Shown here in pieces: positions 26,137-34,669 of a stretch of 64,000 bases of DNA. Positions within the stretch are counted from its first letter, which is position 1, and each line of letters begins with the position of its first letter. Below the pieces are notes generated by a model that was given only the letters and a program-made list of their open reading frames with translations, had not been told where the DNA came from and made no database searches. The position numbers and the translations under genes were made by a program. The stretch spans positions 347,649 to 411,648 of the forward strand of contig NZ_JAAXGE010000014.1 of NCBI RefSeq assembly GCF_014750685.1. The letters run 5' to 3'. This DNA is from Bacteroides sp. GM023 (GTDB lineage: Bacteria; Bacteroidota; Bacteroidia; Bacteroidales; Bacteroidaceae).

Positions 26137-26739
26137 ATGAATTACAAACCCGAAATAGCAATTGTAGAATCAAATACCCTCACTTGTCTTGGACTGAAAA
26201 GCATTTTAGAGGAAATGATTCCTATGGCAACTATACGTATCTTCCATCATTTCAGTGAACTAATGGATGATACACCGGATATGTACGCCCATTATTTTAT
26301 TTCCGCACAAATTTATGTAGAGCACAATGCTTTCTTCCATCCCCGAAAACGAAAAACAATTGTACTGGCAAGTGACAGCCCGCAATTCCAACTGTGTGGT
26401 GTCCCTGTACTCAATATTCATGAATCTGAAGAAGAACTGGTGAAAAGTATATTGAAGCTCCACCAACACGCCCACCATAACGGCTATCCGGTGAAAGATA
26501 TGCCGCCCATGACACCGATAGAGCCTCATCAGGAGATTTTATCCGCCCGTGAGATTGAAGTGCTTGTACTTATCACTAAAGGATTAATCAATAAAGAGAT
26601 AGCAGACAAACTGAATATCAGCCTGACTACCGTCATCACTCACAGGAAGAATATCACGGAGAAATTAGGTATCAAATCGGTATCCGGCCTGACTATTTAT
26701 GCTGTTATGAACGGATATATAGAAGCAGACCGGATTTAA
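26137..26739 (+). CDS. LuxR/FixJ-type regulator with degenerate receiver domain
   Basis: A 200-residue protein. The N-terminal about 120 residues have the receiver-domain pattern (PEIAIVESNTLTCLGLKSIL at the start), but the acidic pocket is reduced to one Glu and the strand-3 position has no Asp (HYFISAQIYVEHN). It is thus unlikely to be phosphorylated in the usual way. The C-terminal LuxR HTH is intact: LSAREIEVLVLITKGLINKE, IADKLNISLTTVITHRKNI, KLGIKSVSGLTIYAVMNGYI. It lies 18 bp after the FAD gene and converges on the lipoprotein gene 10 bp away. Target genes unknown; the nearby TonB receptor is one candidate. Confidence 0.85.
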   Translation: MNYKPEIAIVESNTLTCLGLKSILEEMIPMATIRIFHHFSELMDDTPDMYAHYFISAQIYVEHNAFFHPRKRKTIVLASDSPQFQLCGVPVLNIHESEEELVKSILKLHQHAHHNGYPVKDMPPMTPIEPHQEILSAREIEVLVLITKGLINKEIADKLNISLTTVITHRKNITEKLGIKSVSGLTIYAVMNGYIEADRI

Positions 26740-26749
26740 GTTATTGATT

Positions 26750-28069
26750 TCAATTAGCCCATACAATTGAACCATATGGCACATCGAGAAGTTCATCGTT
26801 AGATTTCCACTCCTTGCTGTTCCAATCATAGTCGGAAACGGCATATTTTCCGTCTTTTTCTGTAAGCACGGTGAGTGTCCCATAACGGTCGGGTCTGTGA
26901 GCAACTGCAACCACCTTATCGGGTAATTCAGTTAACAGATTCTGCTCCCATAACGTATTATCAACATCGTTACTCAAAAGACAGAAGCGACTTCCACCCT
27001 TATCGGACGAGGAAGAAATCACATAACCTGTCATCTTTTTATAAGTCGATGCCAAATCTCCATCAGGTCTTACATTGAAATAAAACGGGATAAGGGCATC
27101 TGCTTCCATTTCTTTGAGCGCAAAGAAACCTTGTGGGGTATAAACCACAGGCGCCCATTTCCTTTCCCCTGTCTTTGCTGACAATAAAATCGTCCTGTCG
27201 TCTTGCATAAATACGCCCGGATAATCACCGAACTGTCCGGCATTGAATCCATCGGGTAGTTCAAATCCATTGATTATTGGCGACATGTTACTCCGTGTCT
27301 TGGTAGCATAGTTACTTTGCTCCAAATCCGTAGAGATATAGTGCAATGAATATCTGTTGGTGTTGTTTCTCATTTGAAGAGCCGCAATAATATTCCCTCT
27401 GATGGCTAATGCCAGTGTACTATAATTGTTGTAATTTAAAGATTTCCACTCTCCGGTGCAGAAATCAAGGAAGAACGGTTGCGGCACGCCGTTTACGTTC
27501 GACAATCCACACAGTCCATAAGTATAAACCATATTGAGAACCGAATGAAAATCCGGTCGTGCAGTGATATCCCAAGTTTTACCACCCGCAACGTTCTCTT
27601 TAGAATCCGCCCATGCCGTTTCTATTGTATTACTGGTATTATTTATCCCATACAGTCTGAAATCCTTCGGGGTCTGTCCGTCTGCAAGTTGCACTTTCCC
27701 TAATGACATCCTGTCGTTTGCCCTGTTCAAGAATATCTCAACACGGGACTCCGGCTTGCGGTAGGGCATTCGGATACTCATTCCATTCGAATGTCTCTCT
27801 ACAATCTCTGCACTAACAAAGGAAAGAAGACCTTCGGGAAACATCGCATCTCCAGTATCCCAACGAAATTCAAAATCAACCTGGTCGCCTTCCTGAAAAC
27901 CGTCACCATAAATATGAACGATATCCCCCGGCCTGACCATTTGGTTAGCTTCCGTCACTCCTGCATTGGTAATTAATTGCTTTTTAGACGAGTCATCCTT
28001 TTCATCGCTACAAGAATTCAATGAAAGACAGAGAAATGTGATAACCCAAACGAATAGTTGATTCTTCAT
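26750..28069 (-). CDS. IPT/TIG-domain lipoprotein of unknown function
   Basis: A 439-residue protein with a lipoprotein signal ending in SLNSC-S (Cys about 20). Residues about 35-130 look like an IPT/TIG immunoglobulin-like domain (VRPGDIVHIYGDGFQEGDQVDFEF). The rest is beta-rich with propeller-like repeats (FLDFCTGEWKSLNY, LLSAKTGERKWAPVVY, YAVSDYDWNSKEWKSNDELL). It is probably surface- or periplasm-anchored. It is divergent from the TonB receptor at 28260, 190 bp away, so the pair may serve one uptake function with this as an accessory binding protein. I do not recognise a ligand. Confidence 0.7.
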   Translation of the reverse strand: MKNQLFVWVITFLCLSLNSCSDEKDDSSKKQLITNAGVTEANQMVRPGDIVHIYGDGFQEGDQVDFEFRWDTGDAMFPEGLLSFVSAEIVERHSNGMSIRMPYRKPESRVEIFLNRANDRMSLGKVQLADGQTPKDFRLYGINNTSNTIETAWADSKENVAGGKTWDITARPDFHSVLNMVYTYGLCGLSNVNGVPQPFFLDFCTGEWKSLNYNNYSTLALAIRGNIIAALQMRNNTNRYSLHYISTDLEQSNYATKTRSNMSPIINGFELPDGFNAGQFGDYPGVFMQDDRTILLSAKTGERKWAPVVYTPQGFFALKEMEADALIPFYFNVRPDGDLASTYKKMTGYVISSSSDKGGSRFCLLSNDVDNTLWEQNLLTELPDKVVAVAHRPDRYGTLTVLTEKDGKYAVSDYDWNSKEWKSNDELLDVPYGSIVWAN

Positions 28070-28219
28070 AATAATCTGTTTTATAGAGTCATGTTGTCTG
28101 ACAAAGATATAACATTATCAGGCAAGTAAAGCAAACTCCCGGCAAAATCTTTGAATATTTATTTTATGCATTATTTATCTATCATGCATAATCCTAATAA
28201 ATGAGGATTGCCAGTTAAC

Positions 28220-28227
28220 TAAATTTG
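28220..28227 (+). promoter_or_regulatory. -7 box of the TonB receptor gene
   Basis: TAAATTTG (TAnnTTTG), 32 bp before the ATG. No convincing -33 element, which suggests an activator may be needed. Confidence 0.5.
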
Positions 28228-28259
28228 CCGTTTCTTTGCACCAGACAAATTAACCGCGA

Positions 28260-30710
28260 ATGAAGACAAAGAATATGATGTTTGCCCTCACTCTCCTAGC
28301 GACAGGAACTGCATGGGCCGAAGATTTTCCGAAAGACTCACTGAAAGTAGTGGACATAGAAGAGGTGGTAGTAATCGCCACTCCGAAAGAAAACCGTAAA
28401 CTGCGTGATTTACCCGTAGCCGCCACTGTATTATCACAGGAGAATATGCGTGCCAACCAGGTCAACTCTGTAAAAAACCTGACGGGTATTGTTCCCAACT
28501 TATTCATCCCGGACTATGGTTCGAAACTGACTACTTCCATTTATATTCGTGGAATTGGTTCACGTATCAACACTCCGTCCGTCGGACTTTATGTAGACAA
28601 TATCCCTTATATTGATAAATCTGCATTCGATTTCAATTATTGTGACATCGAACGTATCGACGTACTTCGTGGTCCTCAAGGGACACTTTACGGTCGTAAT
28701 ACGATGGGGGGACTTATCAAGGTACACACCAAATCTCCTTTCACTTATCAGGGAACCGATATACGAATGGGGGCAGCGACCTACAATAATTATAATGTAT
28801 CACTGACGCATTATCATCAAATATCCGACCGCTTCGCTTTCTCTACCGGAGGTTTTTATGAACATACGGGCGGTTTCTTTGAAAATTCGGCACGGAATAA
28901 TGAGAAAGTAGACAAAAGCAATGCCGGCGGCGGACGTTTCCGGGGTATCTATCTGCCGACATCCAATCTGAAAATAGATATGGCTCTTAGTTATGAATAT
29001 AGCGATCAGGGTGGTTATCCTTATTATTATACCGGGATTACTCAAAACGGTATAGATAAAGCTAAAGAAAAAGGGAAAGAGCTTACTGAAGATCGTGCTG
29101 ACTACATCGGAAAGATTTCATATAACGAACGTAGCAGCTATCGCCGTGGATTAACGAATGCCGGAGTCAATTTGGAATACCAGGCACGGAATTTCATTCT
29201 TAGTGCTGTCACTGGTTATCAAAATCTAAATGACCGTATGTTCCTAGACCAGGATTTTACAGAAAAGGCAATCTATACACTGGAACAAAAGCAAAAATCA
29301 AATACCATTTCCGAAGAAATTGTGTTCAAATCAAAAGCCCAAAAAAGATGGCAATGGGCAACAGGTGTTTTCGGTTTATACCAAACATTGAATACCAAAG
29401 GGCCTGTGACATTTTGGGAAGATGGAGTTAAAAATGTTATTGAGGGAAATGTAAACAGTATTTTTGATGGTATATCGTCCCCAGTAGCACCAACTTTGCA
29501 CTTGACAGTCAACAATCCTACTATATTAGTAGGCGGCAGCTTTGATACTCCCATTTGGAATACAGCAATTTTTCATCAATCAACATTGAATGACCTTTTT
29601 GTAAAAGGATTATCACTGACTATCGGCTTACGTTTGGATTACGAAAAAATGAGTTTGAAGTATAATTCTATTAGCGACCCTACTGATTTTAACTTCAGTC
29701 TGAAGACACCACCAACATCGCCGATGCCACCTATGTCAATAGAAGCTAAAAATCTAATTGCCAATGCCGGTTATGATGGAAAAATATCAGATGATTACAT
29801 TCAGCTATTACCTAAGTTCGCTCTGCAATACGAATGGAAGAAGGGAAATAATGTATATGCAACCGTATCAAAAGGTTATCGTTCCGGCGGTTATAACGTA
29901 CAAATGTTCTCTGACCTAATCAGTGGAGATTTAAAGAATTCGATGATAGATGCCATAAAAGAAAGCGAAGAGTTCTCTAAGTTTGCTGCTATGATTGAAC
30001 AGTATGCAAAAAAAGATGAAGTACCTGAAGTAAAAGAAGCTACTCGCTATAAACCCGAATATTCATGGAACTACGAAGTAGGAAGTCACCTCACTCTTTG
30101 GGAAGGAAAACTTTGGGCAGACCTTTCCGCTTTCTACATGGATATGCATGACCAACAAATCTCTCAGTTCGCTGCAAGCGGTTTAGGACGTACGACTCTC
30201 AATGCCGGAAAAAGCCGTAGTTACGGTGCGGAAGCCTCTCTCCGTGCCAGCCTGACCAACGCACTAAGCCTGAACGTAAGCTACGGATATACTTATGCCA
30301 CCTTTACAGACTACGTTGAATATGAAAAGGATAAAGAGGGAAACCTCACTGTAAAAGATAACTATAACGGCAAATATGTCCCCTTCGTTCCCAAACATAC
30401 CCTGAACATCGGTGGAGAATATGCCATCACTTGTAGCCCGCACTCCATTTTCGACCGTGTAGTATTCCAAGCAAATTATAATGCTGCCGGACGCATCTAC
30501 TGGACGGAACAGAATGACGTAAGCCAATCTTTCTACGGCACACTGAACTGGAGAACGAATCTCGAAATCGGAGATGCCATGATTAGTTTTTGGGCACGCA
30601 ACTTCCTGAATAAGGATTATGCCGCTTTCTATTTCGAAACAATGAATAAAGGATTCATGCAGAAAGGACGTCCGGTACAATTTGGGATAGACCTTCGCTG
30701 CCGGTTCTAA
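28260..30710 (+). CDS. TonB-dependent outer-membrane receptor, substrate unknown
   Basis: An 816-residue protein with a signal peptide (ending AWAE, about 21). A plug domain follows (about 35-160: VVDIEEVVVIATPKENRKLR, IYIRGIGSRINTPSVGLYVD, RIDVLRGPQGTLYGRNTMGG). The barrel includes YATVSKGYRSGGYNVQMF and ends in FGIDLRCRF with a terminal Phe. It lacks the SusC-type carboxypeptidase-like N-terminal domain, so it is closer to siderophore, cofactor or vitamin receptors. It is divergent from the TIG lipoprotein and followed by a terminator, so the gene is monocistronic. Neither iron nor haem can be assigned from sequence. Confidence 0.87.
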   Translation: MKTKNMMFALTLLATGTAWAEDFPKDSLKVVDIEEVVVIATPKENRKLRDLPVAATVLSQENMRANQVNSVKNLTGIVPNLFIPDYGSKLTTSIYIRGIGSRINTPSVGLYVDNIPYIDKSAFDFNYCDIERIDVLRGPQGTLYGRNTMGGLIKVHTKSPFTYQGTDIRMGAATYNNYNVSLTHYHQISDRFAFSTGGFYEHTGGFFENSARNNEKVDKSNAGGGRFRGIYLPTSNLKIDMALSYEYSDQGGYPYYYTGITQNGIDKAKEKGKELTEDRADYIGKISYNERSSYRRGLTNAGVNLEYQARNFILSAVTGYQNLNDRMFLDQDFTEKAIYTLEQKQKSNTISEEIVFKSKAQKRWQWATGVFGLYQTLNTKGPVTFWEDGVKNVIEGNVNSIFDGISSPVAPTLHLTVNNPTILVGGSFDTPIWNTAIFHQSTLNDLFVKGLSLTIGLRLDYEKMSLKYNSISDPTDFNFSLKTPPTSPMPPMSIEAKNLIANAGYDGKISDDYIQLLPKFALQYEWKKGNNVYATVSKGYRSGGYNVQMFSDLISGDLKNSMIDAIKESEEFSKFAAMIEQYAKKDEVPEVKEATRYKPEYSWNYEVGSHLTLWEGKLWADLSAFYMDMHDQQISQFAASGLGRTTLNAGKSRSYGAEASLRASLTNALSLNVSYGYTYATFTDYVEYEKDKEGNLTVKDNYNGKYVPFVPKHTLNIGGEYAITCSPHSIFDRVVFQANYNAAGRIYWTEQNDVSQSFYGTLNWRTNLEIGDAMISFWARNFLNKDYAAFYFETMNKGFMQKGRPVQFGIDLRCRF

Positions 30711-30822
30711 AATCCCCCAGCACTCCACGAACATCATAGATGTAAGTGAGGTTCATCGATTTCACCTGATTCTTGAAACCCCGATGAATAAAGTGATAGC
30801 AGGTGAAAGCAAGGTATAAACA

Positions 30823-30854
30823 AAGGTGAAATCGTTCAATATCGGTTTCACCTT
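30823..30854 (+). terminator. Rho-independent terminator of the TonB receptor gene
   Basis: A 12-bp stem (aaggtgaaatcg / cggtttcacctt, one G-U) has an 8-nt loop and is followed by atttttc. Further ggtgaaa motifs in both orientations flank the region up to 31250. Confidence 0.75.
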
Positions 30855-30873
30855 ATTTTTCAAAATATCCCTT

Positions 30874-31131
30874 GAGCTAAAACAAATATCATTATAGCTA
30901 ATCCGGATATGCTTATAGCTAATCGGAATATGCTTATAGCAAATTCACTGACAGGTATTAATAGATGAACTGCCAAGTATTAATAGCCTGGCCGTCAAGT
31001 ATTAACTATCTGATGACAATGTATTAATAGTTGAGTTACAGCATATATAGATTCAACACATCGGGCATATATGGCCAATACGTTGGAGCTATATACCGGA
31101 CACATTGGAGCTATATGCCCAACAACCGATA
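30874..31131. repeat. Twelve degenerate 20-22-bp tandem units
   Basis: The block divides without gaps into four 21-bp units (30874, 30895, 30916, 30937; core tagctaat..atatgctta), four 22-bp units (30958, 30980, 31002, 31024; ttaatag...caagta) and four units starting tata (31046, 31068, 31090 at 22 bp; 31112 at 20 bp; ...ttggagc). Similarity is local: neighbours match, while the three subfamilies share mainly an AT-rich anchor at each 22-bp step. It fills most of the 597-bp gap between the convergent TonB receptor and acetyltransferase genes. No ORF is supported in 30711-31307. Confidence 0.8.
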
Positions 31132-31307
31132 TAAATAATTTCAATAGATGAAAGCAATAACAAGGGGATTCACCTTATTTCGCCCTACGCTTTCACCCGT
31201 AACCTTCTTATTCACAAGGATTTCAATTATAAGGTGAAATCGGTGAAACTTACAAATCAAAAGTTGATAGTACTTATACAAATCAGTAGGAGGAAACAAA
31301 ATCTCAT

Positions 31308-31817
31308 TCATTCCTGTACCATCATAGTTTGTATCTTCTGATAAGCAATGCGTTCCGTACCATTCTTTACGTAGATGATACCACAGCGCTGGAATCCATA
31401 CTTCTCCAGGATATGCTGCATCACTTTATTATCCCGGTGCGTATCCACCCGAATATTCGCCCAGCGTTCAAAGCACCAGTTCAGGCAGGTTTCCGCTACT
31501 CCTTTTCGTGTACCGTTCGTTGCCAGTCGATGCACCACTCCATAAGGTTCATCATTGAGCCAGGCTCCTTCATAAATATGCTGATAAGTAGGATCATCGC
31601 CCAATATAAAACAAAAGGTTCCCAATATTTCACCCTGCCCATCTACGCAGACGAAGCTATGACCGTCTTCTATCTCCTGACGAATAAACGCTTCGGACGG
31701 ATAACCGTCAATCCATTGGGTAGTATTCCCTGTCGCGCGCATAAAAGCACGGGCATAGTCATAAATCTCCATTACTAAAGGAAGATCTTTTAATTCGGCA
31801 GACCTGATTTTCATCAT
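31308..31817 (-). CDS. GNAT-family N-acetyltransferase
   Basis: A 169-residue protein with the GNAT layout: MKIRSAELKDLPLVMEIYDY at the N-terminus, a central GTFCFILGDDPTYQHI strand pair, VVHRLATNGTRKGVAETCLNW as the acetyl-CoA-binding loop, and VDTHRDNKVMQHILEKYGFQRCGIIYV at the C-terminus. Substrate cannot be read from sequence. Either of the first two ATGs may be used. It is on the same strand as the SH3/zinc-ribbon gene, 36 bp downstream, so it is possibly the last gene of the metA-U32 operon. Confidence 0.88.
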   Translation of the reverse strand: MMKIRSAELKDLPLVMEIYDYARAFMRATGNTTQWIDGYPSEAFIRQEIEDGHSFVCVDGQGEILGTFCFILGDDPTYQHIYEGAWLNDEPYGVVHRLATNGTRKGVAETCLNWCFERWANIRVDTHRDNKVMQHILEKYGFQRCGIIYVKNGTERIAYQKIQTMMVQE

Positions 31818-31853
31818 TTAAAAAGTTATTCAGAAATAAAACGGATAATAAAA

Positions 31854-32843
31854 TTATTCATTGATTGCCCCGCAATGCGGACATATACCTTTCTCTTTCA
31901 ACTTCTCCCCACAATGCCCGCAACGATACTTATAACCGATATTCTTACGCACTTTGCCCACAAAAACCCAAATAAAAAGTGCTAGAAATAAATAACCGAT
32001 ATAAATATGCGTCATTAAAATGAAGAAGAAATAACAGAAGATACAGCATGACAACAGCCCCAATAAATAAAAGATGGCCGCCGCCGGAGCCAGCTGACGG
32101 AATAAATCCTCAAGCACCGCCAATGCCACAATCAGAAACAACCATATACTTAGCAGAAAGACTGAAAGAATAAAAGGCACTTTAAACGGTGATAAGGTAG
32201 GATTGAAATAGAAATGCTCCCACGTTTCCGGCATAAAGACCTGCATCGACTCATAAACCGTTGCACTGAAAGCCATCAACAAGCATAGGAATAAGGGATA
32301 AATACTGTCAATATCATTGAAGTACACCATCTGCAACTGCTTCCGGCGGAAAGCACGAAGCAAATAAACTCCAACGAACAAGGCAAAGATAACCACAAAA
32401 TAGGAAGCATGAGTATCACTGAAAAGGTGAATGGCCTGCGAAATACTGTCAGTCGGCACGAATGACTTTTTCAACTCCATCTCACGTATCCACCCCTGCT
32501 CGTCCTGTGTATGCGCCAGTTTCACCCAAACGCTATCCACACTATCGGCAGAATGAACCGCAAACTCGGCAACCACTACCCTGTCTCCCTTATTCAGCCG
32601 GATAAAGGTGTCCTTTATCGGAAGACACTCCAAAGAAATAGAATCATCAACTACTTCCAGATTCGTATTCCATGTGTAATGCCGCTCATAGAGATAGGTC
32701 AATGAATCCTTTGTTTTCTCGGACAATCCTTCTTCATCCAAAGCAGGCGCCTTGTAAAAACAGGAAGATAATAAAAGTACACTCAATATCAAGTATACCA
32801 CCTTCCTGCAACTGCCACCTATTTTGTGATGAAGCAAAATCAT
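31854..32843 (-). CDS. SH3-like lipoprotein with membrane segments and C-terminal zinc ribbon
   Basis: A protein of about 329 residues when started at the ATG at 32843, which overlaps the U32 stop as ATGA. A start at 32879 would add 12 residues. It begins with a lipoprotein-type signal (SVLLLSSC). A beta-rich SH3-like segment follows (about 45-120: LNKGDRVVVAEF, EQGWIREMELK), then four to five transmembrane helices (about 145-290). It closes with the zinc ribbon CGHCGEKLKEKGICPHCG, which would be cytoplasmic. A membrane protein with extracytoplasmic SH3 and cytoplasmic zinc ribbon suggests envelope sensing, but no function is known to me. Confidence 0.7.
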   Translation of the reverse strand: MILLHHKIGGSCRKVVYLILSVLLLSSCFYKAPALDEEGLSEKTKDSLTYLYERHYTWNTNLEVVDDSISLECLPIKDTFIRLNKGDRVVVAEFAVHSADSVDSVWVKLAHTQDEQGWIREMELKKSFVPTDSISQAIHLFSDTHASYFVVIFALFVGVYLLRAFRRKQLQMVYFNDIDSIYPLFLCLLMAFSATVYESMQVFMPETWEHFYFNPTLSPFKVPFILSVFLLSIWLFLIVALAVLEDLFRQLAPAAAIFYLLGLLSCCIFCYFFFILMTHIYIGYLFLALFIWVFVGKVRKNIGYKYRCGHCGEKLKEKGICPHCGAINE

Positions 32844-34669
32844 ACTGCCGCGCTTACTTTCATTTGACAATTCTTGCAATCAAATTCCAAACGGAAACGC
32901 TTTCCATCATTCGATACCAAATAATAAGGTTCTTTATAAGGTGAGCGCACCCGCTGATGAATGGGACACCATCCCATGCTATAACGCAAACAATGTTTGC
33001 AGAACATCAATACCGCATCTTCTACCGCTTCTTTCTCGTAAGCCATAGCAACACGCTGCACCCCATGCTCTTCATAGAAAGAAGCCGCACGGCTGTTCAT
33101 CACATTTCCCAAATAGGTCAATGCCGTTTGTGGGAAAGCATGATTCGTCTGTTTCCATACCGCCAGTTCCTGACGATAGTTTATCCGTCGGGCAGCCATT
33201 AACTTATCTATTGCCTGCCGGCGAAAATCAGCTAATACCGAAGCAGGCAGAAACCAGTTTTCCGCAAATGAGACTTCTATCGCTTTCGCTTCGAAAGGCG
33301 TATTTCCTAATTTTGCAAGCTGCGTTTTCAGGTTCTCTGTCTGCGGCGTACGTGCCAATTCCTTTTCGCGTGAAAGACTCAACGTGACGCTGTTATCATC
33401 TTCATCGGTCAACCTCAGTGAAAAGCCGAACTCATTATCAGCAAGCAATATATTTACAGCTATCTTTCTTTCGGCCGACTTCCGTGAAAGTACACGTTCA
33501 AACTCCTGGTCGAAATTACGATACAGTGTCGTACGGGGTTTGATACGGGGCATCTCCTGTGGATACAGTTTATTACTATCCACCCGGTTGATACGGAATC
33601 CCTGCAAACGTCCCTGTTCGTCGATATAGCAAACGCCGTCTCCATTATTAAAGGATTTCAGTCCGGCAACTGTCAGATAATTGCCACGGGCTTCCTTCAT
33701 CGTTCCCATTTCCTCTCCCAATGACTTGGGAGTATCGAAAGAGAAAATCTCTTTATCACGTCCATGCAGGAAATAATGAGTAAATCCACGGCTGAAACTC
33801 TTGTCCAACTGCGGCTTGAACTCATAACGGCAAGTTCCCGAAGATGCTCTTACATATTCCTGCCGACGGGCAAAGATAGCATCCAGCTTCTGACGATAAG
33901 TAGCCGTCACATTCTTCACATAAGACACATCTTTCAACCGTCCTTCTATCTTGAACGAAGAAGCTCCGGCATCCAGTAATTGCTCCAATTCATCACTCTG
34001 ATTCATATCTTTCAGAGAAAGCAAATGTTTATCCTTAACAATTACTTTCCCGTCCGAATCGACCAGGCTAAAAGGCAAACGACAGAACTGCGCACATTCT
34101 CCCCGGTTCGCGCTACGTCCGAAACAAGCCTGACTGACGTAGCACTGTCCGCTATAACTAACACAAAGCGCCCCATGTACAAACACTTCCAAAGGCACTT
34201 CGGGGCAAGTATCATGTATCTTCTTTATCTCACGCAACGATAATTCCCGCGCCAGCACAACCTGGCGAAAGCCTGTCTCCCAAAGGAATTTCACCTTCTC
34301 GGACGTACGGTTGTCCATCTGCGTACTGGCATGAAGCGGTATCGGCGGAAGATTCAGCTTAGTAATCCCCATATCCTGCACAATCAGCGCATCCACACCA
34401 ATCCGGTACAGGGCATGAATCATCTCTTCCGTCTCTTTCAGTTCCTCTTCTTTCAGAATGGTATTGACAGTGACGTAGATACGTGCATTATACAAATGGG
34501 CATGCTGTACCAATGCTTCGATATCTTCCAAAGAATTCACAGCCGCCGCACGGGCACCGAACTTCGGGGCGCCGATATATACGGCATCCGCACCATGATT
34601 GATAGCTTCAATACCACACTCCAGGTTTTTCGCCGGAGCGAGAAGTTCTATTTTACGCTGCTTTATCAT
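32840..34669 (-). CDS. Peptidase U32-family protein
   Basis: A 609-residue protein. The N-terminal U32 barrel shows KIELLAPAKNLECGIEAINHGADAVYIG-type sequence and VFVHGALCVSYSGQCYVS. Cysteines in ACFGRSANRGECAQFCR are typical of family members now known to hydroxylate RNA (RlhA, TrhP) rather than cleave protein. The C-terminal cysteines (MFCKHCLRYSMGW, DCKNCQM) could bind an Fe-S cluster or zinc. Length fits the long U32 form with the collagenase-like extension. It overlaps metA upstream and the SH3 gene downstream by 4 bp each, so translation is coupled. A role in tRNA or rRNA modification is the most likely. Confidence 0.85.
   Translation of the reverse strand: MIKQRKIELLAPAKNLECGIEAINHGADAVYIGAPKFGARAAAVNSLEDIEALVQHAHLYNARIYVTVNTILKEEELKETEEMIHALYRIGVDALIVQDMGITKLNLPPIPLHASTQMDNRTSEKVKFLWETGFRQVVLARELSLREIKKIHDTCPEVPLEVFVHGALCVSYSGQCYVSQACFGRSANRGECAQFCRLPFSLVDSDGKVIVKDKHLLSLKDMNQSDELEQLLDAGASSFKIEGRLKDVSYVKNVTATYRQKLDAIFARRQEYVRASSGTCRYEFKPQLDKSFSRGFTHYFLHGRDKEIFSFDTPKSLGEEMGTMKEARGNYLTVAGLKSFNNGDGVCYIDEQGRLQGFRINRVDSNKLYPQEMPRIKPRTTLYRNFDQEFERVLSRKSAERKIAVNILLADNEFGFSLRLTDEDDNSVTLSLSREKELARTPQTENLKTQLAKLGNTPFEAKAIEVSFAENWFLPASVLADFRRQAIDKLMAARRINYRQELAVWKQTNHAFPQTALTYLGNVMNSRAASFYEEHGVQRVAMAYEKEAVEDAVLMFCKHCLRYSMGWCPIHQRVRSPYKEPYYLVSNDGKRFRLEFDCKNCQMKVSAAV

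Noticed and set aside
30874..31131. Possible CRISPR array
   Set aside because: There is no constant repeat with variable spacers, units are only 21-22 bp, sequence drifts continuously, and no cas genes are in the window.
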